From: Erwinia persicina
Lineage (GTDB): Bacteria; Pseudomonadota; Gammaproteobacteria; Enterobacterales; Enterobacteriaceae
Direction: 5' to 3'
Assembly (NCBI RefSeq): GCF_014838825.1
Contig: NZ_JACYMO010000005.1
Span: 281,196 to 323,242, forward strand
Length of the DNA: 42,047 nt
Positions within the stretch are counted from its first letter, which is position 1; each line of letters opens with the position of its first letter. Positions 1 through 9,052 of this stretch are shown here, piece after piece. The notes under the pieces were generated by a model, which was given only the letters and a program-made list of their open reading frames with translations, searched no databases and had not been told where the DNA came from. The position numbers and the translations under genes were made by a program.

Positions 1-441
1 TTGAGCTTCACCGCGACTGCGTTATTACTGCTGTTTTTGCTGTGGCTGGTCTGGTGGCACCCGGCGCAGCGTGAACAACAGCGGCTGGCACACCAGTATC
101 AGCAGCAAAGCCAGCGCTACCGCCAGCAGCTGCTGGCGCTGTCCGCTGGCCCTTCGCTGTGGGCACTGCAACAACTGGAGGAACAAGCGCGCTTGCGGCC
201 TGAACCGGTGGCAGTGCCATTCTCGCTGCCAGAACTGCTGCGTCACAGCGGCGGCACGCTGGAATACTGGCATCCTGCTGCAGATGGTAGTGAGCTGGCG
301 ATGCAGCTGCAGTGGCCAGGGTTTATGGCTCTGCTGAATTATCTTTCCAGCCTGCGACCCGTGCCGGACCTTCCCCGCTTCAGCCTGCAGCGTGATGCGC
401 AGCAGCTGCGGCTGATTATGGAGATCAGTGATGAACGTTAA
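1..441 (+). CDS. hofO: HofO-like DNA utilisation protein (probably 5' partial)
   Basis: The reading frame is open from the first base of the window to a TAA at 439. The product begins with a hydrophobic membrane segment (about residues 4-19), then a Gln/Arg-rich helix (about 20-60) and a C-terminal domain. This is the bitopic layout of HofO/YrfC, a PilO-like inner-membrane protein of the hofMNOPQ cluster, which is linked to use of external DNA as a nutrient. The order hofO-hofP-hofQ-aroK matches E. coli and supports the call. The frame starts with TTG and no ribosome binding site is visible. As I recall it, the E. coli protein has about 14 residues before the membrane segment, so the true start is probably upstream of this window. 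The stop overlaps the start of the next gene, indicating translational coupling. Confidence 0.75.
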   Translation: MSFTATALLLLFLLWLVWWHPAQREQQRLAHQYQQQSQRYRQQLLALSAGPSLWALQQLEEQARLRPEPVAVPFSLPELLRHSGGTLEYWHPAADGSELAMQLQWPGFMALLNYLSSLRPVPDLPRFSLQRDAQQLRLIMEISDER

Positions 442-796
442 GCTGGCCTCGTGCCTGCTGCTGGGGTTACTGACCTCAGACGGCCGGGCGCGCGATCCCT
501 TTTTTGCGGAAGACCGTCACCGCTGCCCGCCCGCAGAGGAGGCTGGTGTGGGCTGGCGGCTGTTGGGGACCATTGGCCAGCAAGGGCATTATCACAGCTG
601 GCTGCATTCGCCGCAGGGAAAACTTCTGTGGGCCCGGAAGGGGGACAGGCTGCCCGATAGCGCATGGCGGATCATTCACATTGAGGAAGAGGCCGTCACC
701 CTGACCTCATCACAGGACTGCCAGCCCCCCCTGCGGCTGGCACTAAAAGGACGACAGGATGCTGAGAACATTTTGGCTGTGGCTGATACTGATTAG
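431..796 (+). CDS. hofP: HofP-like DNA utilisation protein
   Basis: A frame of about 121 residues overlaps the end of hofO by 11 bases and the start of hofQ by 38 bases. It begins with a short hydrophobic leader (KLASCLLLGLL, about residues 4-14) ending near an Ala-Arg, consistent with export or membrane anchoring. The middle reads like a PilP-type protein, with a GWRLLGTIG stretch near residue 40 followed by a small beta-rich domain. PilP-like proteins link the inner-membrane PilNO complex to the secretin, and the next gene encodes that secretin. The assignment rests mainly on position between hofO and hofQ and on size, because this family is poorly conserved. The ATG at 431 was preferred to the GTG at 428. 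Both give almost the same protein. Confidence 0.7.
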   Translation: MNVKLASCLLLGLLTSDGRARDPFFAEDRHRCPPAEEAGVGWRLLGTIGQQGHYHSWLHSPQGKLLWARKGDRLPDSAWRIIHIEEEAVTLTSSQDCQPPLRLALKGRQDAENILAVADTD

Positions 797-2003
797 CCCG
801 GCGATGGCCAGCGAGGCACGGATCTCTCTGGCGTTTGATTCTGCCCCGGTAGAGCAAATTTTGCAGGCCCTGGCCGATTATCAGCAGCTCAATCTGATGG
901 TGGCTCCCGGGGTTGAAGGTGTGCTCTCACTGCGCCTGAAGGCGGTTCCCTGGCAACAGGCGTTGCAGATGGTACTGAAAATGGGCCGTTTAAGCTCAGA
1001 GCAGCAGGGGAACATTCTGCTGGTTTTTCCGGCAGGCTGGCAGCAGGAGGAGCAACGTCTTCAGGCTGCCCGGCAGGAAGCCAGTGAGCAGTCATTGCCG
1101 CTGCATACCCGAACGGTGACTCTGCACCATGCGGATGCGACGGCGGTGAATGACAGCTTGCAAAACGAACGCGCTCGTTTGATGACCCCACGGGGCAGCA
1201 TTTCTCTGGACAGCCGTACCAACACGATTTTACTGCGCGATACCGACGTCGCACTGACGCAGGCTGAACGCTGGGTGCGCCAGCTGGATGTACCACTGGC
1301 GCAGGTCGAACTGGCAGCGCAAATTGTCACCATCAGTGAAGAAAATCTGCGTGAAATAGGGGTTAACTGGGGGTTGAGCGGGGCGGACCCGGTGTCGGAG
1401 GCGCTGCGTACCAGCCAGCTCCGTGTGGATCTGGGTGTTGGACGCCCCGCAGGTGTCGCCGGGTTTACGGTGGCAAAACTGGACGGACGCCTGCTGGATC
1501 TCGAATTAAGCGCCCTGCAAAGGGAGCAGCAGGCCGATATTATTGCCAGCCCGCGGCTGTTAACTTCACATCAGCAGACGGCCAGTATCAGGCAGGGGAC
1601 AGAAATTCCTTACGAGGTCGCCAGCGGTAATAGCGGTTCAACGACAATGGAATTCAAAGAAGCGATGCTGGGCATGGAGGTTACGCCCGTGGTACAGGCG
1701 CAGGGTCGGATTTTGCTGAAATTACATATTTCACAAAATACCCCCGGGCGGAACATGCGCAGCGGCGAAAATGAGGTACTGACCATTGATAAGCAGGAGA
1801 TTGATACGCAGGTCATGCTAAAGGATGGACAGACCCTGGCGCTGGGGGGCATTTTTCAGCAACAGAGCGCCACAGGGCGAACCCGGGTGCCTTTACTCGG
1901 CGATCTCCCCCTGCTGGGCGGTCTGTTTCGCCATGACGTTCGTGAGCAAAAAAGGCGCGAATTGGTGATCTTCATCACACCGAGACTGATTCATAGCGAT
2001 TAA
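759..2003 (+). CDS. hofQ: HofQ, DNA-transport secretin
   Basis: This 414-residue outer-membrane secretin is related to PilQ. Residues 1-17 form a signal peptide ending in PAMA-S. An STN/N0-like domain (about 25-75) and a short secretin N-domain (about 110-185) follow. The C-terminal secretin pore domain (about 240-410) carries the family signature VPLLGDLPLLGGLF at about 377-390 and ends with LVIFITPRLI. In E. coli, hofQ belongs to the hof set needed to use DNA as a carbon source, and it would form the outer-membrane channel here. The start lies inside hofP, which implies coupled translation. The length is close to the E. coli protein. The frame is intact and all secretin features I expected are present, so the gene looks functional. 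Confidence 0.92.
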   Translation: MLRTFWLWLILISPAMASEARISLAFDSAPVEQILQALADYQQLNLMVAPGVEGVLSLRLKAVPWQQALQMVLKMGRLSSEQQGNILLVFPAGWQQEEQRLQAARQEASEQSLPLHTRTVTLHHADATAVNDSLQNERARLMTPRGSISLDSRTNTILLRDTDVALTQAERWVRQLDVPLAQVELAAQIVTISEENLREIGVNWGLSGADPVSEALRTSQLRVDLGVGRPAGVAGFTVAKLDGRLLDLELSALQREQQADIIASPRLLTSHQQTASIRQGTEIPYEVASGNSGSTTMEFKEAMLGMEVTPVVQAQGRILLKLHISQNTPGRNMRSGENEVLTIDKQEIDTQVMLKDGQTLALGGIFQQQSATGRTRVPLLGDLPLLGGLFRHDVREQKRRELVIFITPRLIHSD

Positions 2004-2396
2004 TGCCATTTTTGATGCAAACTAGAGAACCTGCATGTTTTTTCCGAAATTGCTGACAGTTGCGTTTGACGCAAGGGCGGAATTAGCTTACAAGGTTTAG
2101 CGATTTTGAATTACGGGCCAGGTGCCCTTAGCAGCGAATGCTTTTTAACCGTTTTTTATCGTGCGCAACCGGCGTAGCCGATGCAACCACATCCGGCTGA
2201 TAAATGAAGCGGACTGAAACGCGCCAAAATATTGCGTGCAATGGGCAAGGTAAATTTAATCGGTTGCCAAAACACCTTCAGTGTTGAGATAATTTTTGGT
2301 CTGACTCTCGCACTATCGCTCATGAGGTTTCAGTTCATGTCCTGCCTGGTTTAAGGCGGGGTATCATCAACGAATTGTCTTAGTAATACCGAAAAA
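2004..2396. other. Intergenic region and aroK leader
   Basis: This 393-base gap between hofQ and aroK has no convincing gene. It contains a perfect inverted repeat TTGCGT-TTG-ACGCAA at 2060-2074 that overlaps a possible promoter, and a GC-rich hairpin close to aroK at about 2342-2361 (CCTGCCT pairing with AGGCGGG through one G-U). Such a long upstream region is usual for aroK, which has its own promoters in E. coli. I see no clear terminator after hofQ. Confidence 0.5.
2066..2093 (+). promoter_or_regulatory. Possible sigma-70 promoter for aroK
   Basis: A TTGACG hexamer at 2066-2071 is followed after 16 bases by TTACAA at 2088-2093. The match and spacing are acceptable for a sigma-70 promoter pointing toward aroK, which would give a long untranslated leader of about 300 bases. 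The -35 hexamer is part of the inverted repeat at 2060-2074. This is inference from hexamer matching only. Confidence 0.35.
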
Positions 2397-2918
2397 ATGG
2401 CAGAGAAACGCAATATCTTTCTGGTTGGGCCTATGGGTGCCGGCAAAAGCACTATTGGGCGTCAGTTAGCTCAACAACTCAATATGGAATTTTTCGATTC
2501 CGATCAAGAAATTGAGCGACGTACCGGAGCGGATGTGGGCTGGGTTTTTGACGTCGAAGGCGAAGAAGGCTTCCGCGATCGCGAAGAAAAAATCATCAAT
2601 GAACTCACTGAAAAGCAGGGCATTGTGCTGGCGACAGGTGGCGGTTCCGTCAAGTCGCGCGAAACGCGCAATCGTCTCTCCGCCCGTGGCGTAGTGGTGT
2701 ATCTTGAAACGACTATCGAAAAGCAACTGGCACGAACGCAGCGCGACAAAAAACGTCCTTTGTTGCAGGTGGATTCTCCACCGCGTGAAGTGCTGGAAGC
2801 ATTAGCCGATGAACGCAATCCGATGTATGAAGAGATTGCTGACGTAACCATCCGCACTGACGATCAAAGTGCGAAGGTGGTGGCTAATCAGATTATCAAT
2901 ATGTTGGAAAAGAGCTAA
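2397..2918 (+). CDS. aroK: Shikimate kinase I
   Basis: AroK phosphorylates shikimate at the 3-hydroxyl with ATP, the fifth step of the chorismate pathway, in the cytoplasm. The 173-residue product has the P-loop GPMGAGKST at residues 11-19, the shikimate-binding DSD motif near 34-36, the GGG motif near residue 80 and the lid arginine region QRDKKRPLL near 115-123. Its length matches E. coli AroK. The ATG at 2397 gives the expected N-terminus [11 protein letters not shown]. It is followed 53 bases later by aroB, so the two shikimate-pathway genes are likely co-transcribed. Nothing unusual is seen. Confidence 0.97.
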   Translation: MAEKRNIFLVGPMGAGKSTIGRQLAQQLNMEFFDSDQEIERRTGADVGWVFDVEGEEGFRDREEKIINELTEKQGIVLATGGGSVKSRETRNRLSARGVVVYLETTIEKQLARTQRDKKRPLLQVDSPPREVLEALADERNPMYEEIADVTIRTDDQSAKVVANQIINMLEKS

Positions 2919-2971
2919 ATCTTGCTCTGAAGGCCCACTCGTGGGCACAGCAAAAAAGGTGATACAGCGTC

Positions 2972-4060
2972 ATGGAGAGGATTCACGTTACTCTTGGGGA
3001 GCGCAGTTACCCCATTACCATCGCCGCCGGGTTGTTTGCAGATCCGGCTTCTTTTTGGCCGCTTAAAGCGGGCGATCAGGTCATGCTGGTAACCAACCAG
3101 ACGCTGGCTCCTCTCTATCTGGATACGCTACGTACCCGCCTTGAAGGCGCGGGCGTGGTGGTCGATCAGGTGATCCTGCCTGATGGCGAACAGTTTAAAA
3201 CGCTGGGCGTCATGGATCAGGTCTTTACCGCGCTACTGTCCAGGCCTCACGGCCGTGATACTACCCTTGTTGCTCTGGGTGGCGGTGTGATTGGTGATCT
3301 GACCGGGTTTGCTGCCGCCAGCTACCAGCGTGGCGTGCGCTTTATCCAGGTGCCAACCACGCTGTTGTCGCAGGTTGACTCATCCGTGGGTGGAAAAACC
3401 GGGGTGAACCACCCGCTGGGCAAAAATATGATCGGGGCCTTCTATCAGCCTGCCTCGGTCGTTATCGATCTTGACTGCCTGAAGACGCTGCCTGCGCGCG
3501 AGCTTGCCTCCGGGCTGGCTGAAGTGATCAAATATGGCATTATTCTCGATGGCGAATTCTTTACCTGGCTTGAACATAATCTCGATGCCCTTCTGGCGCT
3601 GGAACCCACTGCGATGGCGTACTGTATTCGCCGCTGCTGTGAGTTAAAAGCCGGGGTGGTAGCGGAAGATGAACATGAGCACGGGCAGCGTGCACTGCTG
3701 AACCTTGGGCATACGTATGGCCATGCCATTGAAGCCCATATGGGTTATGGCAACTGGCTGCACGGGGAAGCCGTCGCCGCCGGGATGGTGATGGCGGCAC
3801 GTAATGCCGAACGTCTCGGACAGTTCCGTTCAGAAGACACCGACCGCATTATTTCGCTCTTACAGCGCGCAGGGTTGCCGGTTCACGGGCCTGAAGGTAT
3901 GGCCGCGTCCGACTACCTGCCGCTTATGCTGCGTGACAAAAAAGTGTTAGCCGGCAAGTTGCGGCTGGTGCTCCCGCTGGCGATCGGCAAAGCCGAAGTG
4001 CGCAGCGGAGTGCCGCATGATATGGTTCTGGCATCCATTCAGGATTGTCAGAAACCATAA
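2972..4060 (+). CDS. aroB: 3-dehydroquinate synthase
   Basis: AroB converts 3-deoxy-D-arabino-heptulosonate 7-phosphate to 3-dehydroquinate using NAD and a divalent metal, the second step of the shikimate pathway. The 362-residue product shows the NAD-binding [10 protein letters not shown] at 101-110, the [11 protein letters not shown] substrate loop at 136-146, and the metal-ligand region with [12 protein letters not shown] and the later [11 protein letters not shown]. The length and N-terminus ([10 protein letters not shown]) match the E. coli enzyme. It lies between aroK and damX in the conserved cluster and probably shares the aroK transcript. The gene is intact. Confidence 0.97.
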   Translation: MERIHVTLGERSYPITIAAGLFADPASFWPLKAGDQVMLVTNQTLAPLYLDTLRTRLEGAGVVVDQVILPDGEQFKTLGVMDQVFTALLSRPHGRDTTLVALGGGVIGDLTGFAAASYQRGVRFIQVPTTLLSQVDSSVGGKTGVNHPLGKNMIGAFYQPASVVIDLDCLKTLPARELASGLAEVIKYGIILDGEFFTWLEHNLDALLALEPTAMAYCIRRCCELKAGVVAEDEHEHGQRALLNLGHTYGHAIEAHMGYGNWLHGEAVAAGMVMAARNAERLGQFRSEDTDRIISLLQRAGLPVHGPEGMAASDYLPLMLRDKKVLAGKLRLVLPLAIGKAEVRSGVPHDMVLASIQDCQKP

Positions 4061-4156
4061 TGATTATCAGCAGCCAGACGATTCTGGCCGCTATTTCTCA
4101 CGTTTTTGCCTTGCGCACAATGCGAAGGGCATCGCCGCTCTATGGGAGGAGGTTAA

Positions 4157-5140
4157 ATGGACGAGTTTAAACCGGAAGACGAGTTAAAACCTGACACCAG
4201 CGACCGCCGACCAACGCGGCCCCGTAAAACGTCTTCTGCACCCAAAGTACCGGTATCCCGTCAGCATATGATGATGGGTATTGGTATCCTCGTGCTGCTG
4301 TTGCTGGTGCTGGGTATTGGCTCCGCGCTGAAATCGCCTGACAGCGGCAGCAGTACGCAGCAGAGTCAAACGCCTGCGGGTAACGCGAACACAACGAACA
4401 GCGGCAGCGGCGAAAAAAATATAGACCTGTCGGGCTCCTCATCAATGAGCGGCCAGTCCGCTCAGCCTGCGACCCAGGAGGGCACTGCGCCGTCCGCTAA
4501 TGAGCCTGCTGCGCCATCGCAGAACGTGGGTGTCCCGCCGATTTCTCCTACGCCAACAGAAGCGCAACCGGTACAGACCCCTGCTAATCAGCAGCGTGTT
4601 GAGCTGCCGGGGGATTTGAACAATGCCTTAAGCAATCAGCAGGGCCAGGTTGATGCCGCTGCGCAGGCAGGACAGGGTGAGTCATCCCTGCCTACCGGCG
4701 CTGCCACGGTTGCCCCTGGCGCAGCTGAGACGCCGCGCCCGGTTGCCAGCAAGCCTGCAACGACTACGCGACCGGCTGCCACGCACCAGAATAAACCGGC
4801 GGCACATTCCTCTTCAGCCAGTAAACCGGCGGTGAAAGAGAGTAAGCCTGCTGCCCCGGCCAGCCGCAGCAGTTCAACGCCTGGCGGTAACTTTACCCTG
4901 CAACTGAGCAGTGCATCGCGTTCTGATACGTTGAATGCCTGGGCGAAGAAACAGAATCTTAGTGGCTATCACGTTTATCAGACCACCCGTAACGGGCAAC
5001 CCTGGTACGTACTGGTCAGCGGTTCTTACGCGACCTCTTCTGAGGCCAAACGTGCAGTCGCCTCGCTGCCAGCTGAAGTCCGTGCGCAAAACCCCTGGGT
5101 TAAGCCGGTCAGCCAGGTTAAGAAAGAAGCGGGCAAGTAA
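4157..5140 (+). CDS. damX: DamX, SPOR-domain cell division protein
   Basis: DamX is a bitopic inner-membrane protein that reaches the septal ring through its periplasmic SPOR domain, which binds denuded peptidoglycan. The 327-residue product has a charged cytoplasmic part (1-37), one membrane helix (about 38-58), a long low-complexity Ser/Ala/Pro/Gln-rich linker (about 60-240) and a C-terminal SPOR domain (about 244-320). The linker differs strongly from other species in this family and is mostly Ala/Pro repeats. A strong AGGAGG at 4146-4151 fixes the ATG at 4157. It sits between aroB and dam as in E. coli. It is shorter than E. coli DamX (about 428 residues), mainly in the linker. Confidence 0.93.
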   Translation: MDEFKPEDELKPDTSDRRPTRPRKTSSAPKVPVSRQHMMMGIGILVLLLLVLGIGSALKSPDSGSSTQQSQTPAGNANTTNSGSGEKNIDLSGSSSMSGQSAQPATQEGTAPSANEPAAPSQNVGVPPISPTPTEAQPVQTPANQQRVELPGDLNNALSNQQGQVDAAAQAGQGESSLPTGAATVAPGAAETPRPVASKPATTTRPAATHQNKPAAHSSSASKPAVKESKPAAPASRSSSTPGGNFTLQLSSASRSDTLNAWAKKQNLSGYHVYQTTRNGQPWYVLVSGSYATSSEAKRAVASLPAEVRAQNPWVKPVSQVKKEAGK

Positions 5141-5146
5141 TACCCT

Positions 5147-5166
5147 GCCGGGGCAACCCGGCTTTT
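5147..5166 (+). terminator. GNRA-loop hairpin with short T run, damX-dam
   Basis: GCCGGG at 5147-5152 pairs perfectly with CCCGGC at 5157-5162 around a GCAA tetraloop and is followed by TTTT at 5163-5166. This looks like a short intrinsic terminator or attenuator just after damX. If active it would separate part of the upstream transcription from dam. Confidence 0.5.
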
Positions 5167-5263
5167 CCGTAGTGTATGCGTGCCGCTGGCACGCAGAGCA
5201 TGCAAAGCGCAGATATGCTGTCGGTGTAACCACAGCCTGATGAGTAAAATAATTAACGACGGC

Positions 5264-6082
5264 ATGAAAAAAAATCGCGCTTTTTTGAAGTGGGCAGGTG
5301 GCAAGTATCCGCTGCTCGATGATATCCGACGCCATCTCCCGGAAGGAGATTGTCTGATCGAACCGTTCGTTGGGGCTGGTTCCGTCTTCCTCAACACGCA
5401 GTATTCACGATACATTCTTGCTGATATTAACAGCGACCTGATTAATCTTTATAACATCGTCAAAGATCGCACCGACGAATTTGTCGCGGATGCCCGCGAG
5501 CTTTTCGTGCCGGAAGCGAATGATTCGACGGTCTACTATGCCTACCGCAAAGAGTTCAACCTCTGCCGCGATGGTTATCGCCGCGCCGTGCTGTTCTTAT
5601 ACCTCAACAGGCACTGCTATAACGGCCTCTGCCGCTATAACCTCAGCGGTGAATTTAACGTTCCGTTCGGTAGTTACCGCAAACCCTACTTCCCGCAGGA
5701 TGAACTCTACTGGTTTGCCGAGCGCGCACAGCAGGCGACCTTTGTCTGCGAATCCTATGATGTTACGCTGAGTAAAGTGCAGCAGGGGGGGGTGGTGTAT
5801 TGCGATCCCCCTTATGCCCCGCTGTCGACCACGGCGAACTTTACGGCCTATCACACCAACAGTTTTAGTATGCGTGAGCAGCAGCATCTGGCTGAACTGG
5901 CTTCTGCGCTGGCGCATGAGAACAGCATTACCGTGCTGATCTCCAATCATGATACGCCGCTGACGCGTCAGTGGTATCAGGATGCCGTATTGCACGAAAT
6001 CAAAGTGCGTCGTTCCATCAGCCGCAGCGGCAATACACGTAGCAAGGTCAATGAATTACTGGCGCTGTATACTGGCCGGTGA
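5264..6082 (+). CDS. dam: DNA adenine methyltransferase Dam
   Basis: Dam methylates the adenine of GATC and thereby marks strands for mismatch repair, replication timing and gene regulation. The 272-residue product starts [15 protein letters not shown], exactly as expected, so the ATG at 5264 is chosen. The same frame is open further upstream (to 5180), but that extension has no family similarity. The S-adenosylmethionine motif FVGAGS is at 35-40 and the catalytic DPPY at 181-184. Tyr119, Asn120 and Arg124 of the DNA-contact segment are present. Compared with the E. coli sequence as I recall it, residues 117-118 read HC rather than YG, and residue 137 is Ser rather than Arg. The ribosome binding site before 5264 is weak, in keeping with the low Dam levels that cells need. 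Confidence 0.96.
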   Translation: MKKNRAFLKWAGGKYPLLDDIRRHLPEGDCLIEPFVGAGSVFLNTQYSRYILADINSDLINLYNIVKDRTDEFVADARELFVPEANDSTVYYAYRKEFNLCRDGYRRAVLFLYLNRHCYNGLCRYNLSGEFNVPFGSYRKPYFPQDELYWFAERAQQATFVCESYDVTLSKVQQGGVVYCDPPYAPLSTTANFTAYHTNSFSMREQQHLAELASALAHENSITVLISNHDTPLTRQWYQDAVLHEIKVRRSISRSGNTRSKVNELLALYTGR

Positions 6083-6119
6083 TGACAGCCTGACATCAGG
6101 CAAAACCAGGGAGAAACGG

Positions 6120-6806
6120 ATGAAACAGTTTTTAATTGCCCCATCAATTCTTTCCGCAGATTTTGCCCGCCTGGGCGAAGACACAGCGAAAGCTCTGGCT
6201 GCTGGCGGTGATGTAGTGCATTTCGATGTGATGGATAATCACTATGTCCCGAACCTCACGATGGGGCCAATGGTGCTTAAAGCCCTGCGCGATTACGGCG
6301 TCACCGCCCCGATTGACGTGCACCTGATGGTAAAACCGGTTGACCGTCTGGTACCTGACTTCGCCAAAGCCGGTGCCAGCTATATTACTTTCCATCCCGA
6401 AGCGTCTGAGCACGTTGACCGTACGCTGCAGCTGATCAAAGAGCATGGCTGCAAAGCGGGTCTGGTACTTAATCCTGCCACGCCGCTCAGTATCCTTGAT
6501 TACGTAATGGATAAGCTGGATGTGATCCTGCTGATGTCGGTCAATCCAGGCTTTGGTGGCCAGTCATTTATTCCCGGCACGCTGAATAAACTGCGACAGG
6601 TTCGTAAGCTGATCGACCAGAGTGGGTATGACATCCGTCTGGAAGTGGACGGGGGCGTGAAAGTCGACAACATCGGTGAGATCGCTGCCGCTGGTGCCGA
6701 TATGTTTGTCGCCGGATCCGCTATTTTTGGTCACCCGGACTATAAGAAAGTGATTGATGATATGCGCAACGAGCTGGAGAAGTCCCGTCATGGTGCCTTT
6801 CACTAA
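6120..6806 (+). CDS. rpe: Ribulose-phosphate 3-epimerase
   Basis: Rpe interconverts ribulose 5-phosphate and xylulose 5-phosphate in the pentose phosphate pathway. The 228-residue TIM barrel has the typical start [19 protein letters not shown], the metal-binding [12 protein letters not shown] (about 34-45), DVHLMV (about 66-71), the [10 protein letters not shown] loop (about 141-150) and DGGV (about 178-181). The frame is open upstream to 5982 inside dam, but the ATG at 6120, preceded by GGGAG at 6109-6113, gives the family N-terminus. It follows dam by 37 bases and overlaps gph by 17 bases. The gene appears normal. Confidence 0.97.
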   Translation: MKQFLIAPSILSADFARLGEDTAKALAAGGDVVHFDVMDNHYVPNLTMGPMVLKALRDYGVTAPIDVHLMVKPVDRLVPDFAKAGASYITFHPEASEHVDRTLQLIKEHGCKAGLVLNPATPLSILDYVMDKLDVILLMSVNPGFGGQSFIPGTLNKLRQVRKLIDQSGYDIRLEVDGGVKVDNIGEIAAAGADMFVAGSAIFGHPDYKKVIDDMRNELEKSRHGAFH

Positions 6807-7488
6807 CGTCCGTGCCCTGGCCTTTGATCTGGATGGTACGCTGACCGACAGTGCGCCCGGTCTGGCCAGTGCGGTGGATAGCGCACTGGTCGAGCTGAAA
6901 CTGGCACCTGCTGGCATCGGGCTCGTCTCCACCTGGATTGGTAACGGGGCGGATATTCTTATGGAACGCGCCCTGACCTGGGCGCTGGGCCATGCGCCAA
7001 AGGCGGATCAGCTGCGTAAGGCGCGTTTGCTGATGGACAGCCATTATGCCCACAGCGTTGACGGCGGGAGTCAGCTTTACCCAGGCGTTAAAGAGACGCT
7101 GGCGGCCCTGTCCACGCACGGTCTGCCGATGGCGCTGGTCACTAACAAACCAACGCCGTTTGTTGCCCCACTGCTGGCTTCTCTGGGGATTGCTGAATAC
7201 TTCTCACTGATTATCGGTGGCGATGACGTGGTGGTGAAAAAACCCCATCCGGCACCGCTGTTTCTGGTACTGGGGACATTTGGTCTGCTGCCGGGTGAGT
7301 TACTGTTTGTCGGTGATTCCCGCAATGATATTATGGCCGCGCAGTCGGCAGGATGTCCCTGCATTGGCCTGACCTATGGCTATAACTACGGTGAGCCGAT
7401 TGCCACCTGCCAGCCCGACGTCACGCTCGATCATTTTAACGATTTATTGCCCGCACTCGGGCTGTCATTATTCAGGACGGAAACATGA
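6790..7488 (+). CDS. gph: Phosphoglycolate phosphatase
   Basis: Gph is a HAD-superfamily phosphatase that removes 2-phosphoglycolate, which arises for example from repair of oxidised DNA ends. The 232-residue product has HAD motif [11 protein letters not shown] at about 12-21 (nucleophile Asp13, acid/base Asp15), motif II VTNKPTP, motif III with the Lys in VVKKPHP, and motif [11 protein letters not shown]. The ATG at 6790 lies inside the end of rpe, and the stop overlaps the trpS start in an ATGA, so the three genes are translationally linked. It is about 20 residues shorter than E. coli Gph (252), mainly through a shorter cap region and C-terminus. Confidence 0.95.
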   Translation: MVPFTNVRALAFDLDGTLTDSAPGLASAVDSALVELKLAPAGIGLVSTWIGNGADILMERALTWALGHAPKADQLRKARLLMDSHYAHSVDGGSQLYPGVKETLAALSTHGLPMALVTNKPTPFVAPLLASLGIAEYFSLIIGGDDVVVKKPHPAPLFLVLGTFGLLPGELLFVGDSRNDIMAAQSAGCPCIGLTYGYNYGEPIATCQPDVTLDHFNDLLPALGLSLFRTET

Positions 7489-8489
7489 GCAAACCCATCG
7501 TATTTAGCGGCGCACAGCCTTCTGGTGAACTGACCATCGGTAACTATTTGGGTGCGCTGCGTCAGTGGGTACAGATGCAGGATGACTATCACTGTATCTA
7601 CTGCATTGTCGATCTGCATGCCATTACGGTTCGTCAGGATCCGGTTGCGCTGCGCAAAGCGACGCTGGATACCCTGGCCCTTTATCTTGCCTGCGGCATC
7701 GACCCGCAGAAAAGCACCATTTTCGTTCAGTCGCACGTGCCGGAACATACGCAGCTTGGTTGGATCCTTAACTGCTACACCTATTTCGGTGAACTGAGCC
7801 GTATGACGCAGTTCAAAGATAAGTCAGCACGCTACGAAGAGAACATTAACGCCGGCCTGTTTGATTATCCGGTGCTGATGGCGGCCGATATCCTGCTGTA
7901 CCAGACCACTCAGGTACCGGTGGGTGAAGACCAGAAACAGCATCTGGAGCTGAGCCGCGATGTCGCTTCGCGCTTCAATGCGCTGTACGGTGAGATTTTC
8001 AAAGTGCCTGAGCCGTTCATTCCTAAATCAGGGGCGCGTGTGATGTCGCTGCTGGAGCCAACCAGGAAGATGTCTAAGTCTGACGATAACCGTAACAACG
8101 TTATCGGCCTGCTGGAAGATCCAAAATCGGTGGTGAAGAAGATTAAGCGTGCGATGACCGACGGCGATGAGCCACCGGTGGTGCGTTATGATGTGAAAGA
8201 GAAGCCCGGAGTGTCAAACCTGCTGGATATCCTGTCTGGCGTCACCGGTAAGCCGGTTACCGAGCTGGAAGCAGAGTTTGCCGGTCAGATGTACGGCCAC
8301 CTGAAAGGTGCCGTTGCCGACGCCGTGTCCGGGATGTTAAGCGAGCTGCAGGAGCGGTATCACCGTTATCGCAACGATGAGGCATTCCTTGAGCAGGTCA
8401 TGCGTGACGGTGCGGCGAAAGCCCGTACGCAGGCGCAGGACACGCTGAAAAAGGTCTACGAAGCGATAGGCTTTGTTGCCCAGCCATAA
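7485..8489 (+). CDS. trpS: Tryptophanyl-tRNA synthetase
   Basis: TrpS charges tRNA-Trp with tryptophan. The 334-residue class I synthetase has the HIGH-type motif as [14 protein letters not shown] (about 10-23) and the KMSKS loop as RKMSKSDDN near residue 195. The length matches the E. coli enzyme, and all expected segments are present. The start overlaps the gph stop by four bases (ATGA). It is the last gene of the aroK-to-trpS run, and the next gene is on the opposite strand. A GC-rich imperfect hairpin at about 8499-8534 (AGCGGGCGT pairing with ACGCCCCGCT, one bulge) lies in the convergent gap but has no clear T run. Confidence 0.97.
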   Translation: MSKPIVFSGAQPSGELTIGNYLGALRQWVQMQDDYHCIYCIVDLHAITVRQDPVALRKATLDTLALYLACGIDPQKSTIFVQSHVPEHTQLGWILNCYTYFGELSRMTQFKDKSARYEENINAGLFDYPVLMAADILLYQTTQVPVGEDQKQHLELSRDVASRFNALYGEIFKVPEPFIPKSGARVMSLLEPTRKMSKSDDNRNNVIGLLEDPKSVVKKIKRAMTDGDEPPVVRYDVKEKPGVSNLLDILSGVTGKPVTELEAEFAGQMYGHLKGAVADAVSGMLSELQERYHRYRNDEAFLEQVMRDGAAKARTQAQDTLKKVYEAIGFVAQP

Positions 8490-8546
8490 CGCATCAAGCA
8501 GCGGGCGTTCGTGCAAAGCGGACGCCCCGCTTAAGCATCATCCCGG

Positions 8547-8981
8547 TCAGGAACGTTTTTTTAGCGACAGAATGGCCCCGTCATACCAGTAGAGCGTCAG
8601 CGTATCGTTGACCGGTACCGTTACCACCGCACCCGGCCCCCAGGGATCACTTCCGCACATCACGTTATACCCCCCGGCCACCTGATAGCCCTGTTCGGGA
8701 TCGTTCTCGCCGGCCGGTGTCAGCGTGGGGCTTTTCAGGCAGTTATCCGTGGCCGGATCGATGGATCGCTGCGACGTCCCCTTTTCCCACAGAATGTTAC
8801 TGGCTGAAAACGTCACTACTGCGCCCATATACTGCGGATCGTTATCCACTACGGCCTGAACCCCGCTACTGTCCACGTGTACCGCATCCACCCGCCAGCT
8901 GCCTTCCAGCATGGCGTAATCTGGTGTCGCTGCCAGCAGCGGCGGGCTGATCAGCAGGCAGGCTATCATCAGGTATTTCAT
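8547..8981 (-). CDS. Unrecognised small exported protein
   Basis: I do not recognise this 144-residue protein. It begins with a good signal peptide (MKYLMIACLLISPPLLA, cleavage probably after Ala17 or Ala18), so it is likely periplasmic or secreted. The one Cys in the leader is too early for a lipobox. The mature part of about 125 residues is rich in Gly, Asp, Trp and Tyr, looks mostly beta-strand and holds two cysteines (in DNCLKSP and NVMCGSDP) that could form a disulfide. It contains an LEGSWRVDAV segment that resembles the first strand of lipocalin-like folds, but this is only a resemblance. An AAGGAGATAACA sequence precedes the ATG at 8981 with good spacing, so the gene is credible. It is divergent from codA and convergent with trpS. 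Confidence 0.75.
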   Translation of the reverse strand: MKYLMIACLLISPPLLAATPDYAMLEGSWRVDAVHVDSSGVQAVVDNDPQYMGAVVTFSASNILWEKGTSQRSIDPATDNCLKSPTLTPAGENDPEQGYQVAGGYNVMCGSDPWGPGAVVTVPVNDTLTLYWYDGAILSLKKRS

Positions 8982-9052
8982 TGTTATCTCCTTGCAGTCG
9001 GGTCGTAGAAGTATAGAGGCGAATGGCTATTACAGGTTGCTGATTTCTCATT

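Noticed and set aside
5180..5263. N-terminal extension of dam by 28 residues
   Set aside because: The extra residues (Cys/Arg-rich) are not part of the Dam family, and the segment encodes the intergenic hairpin at 5177-5195.
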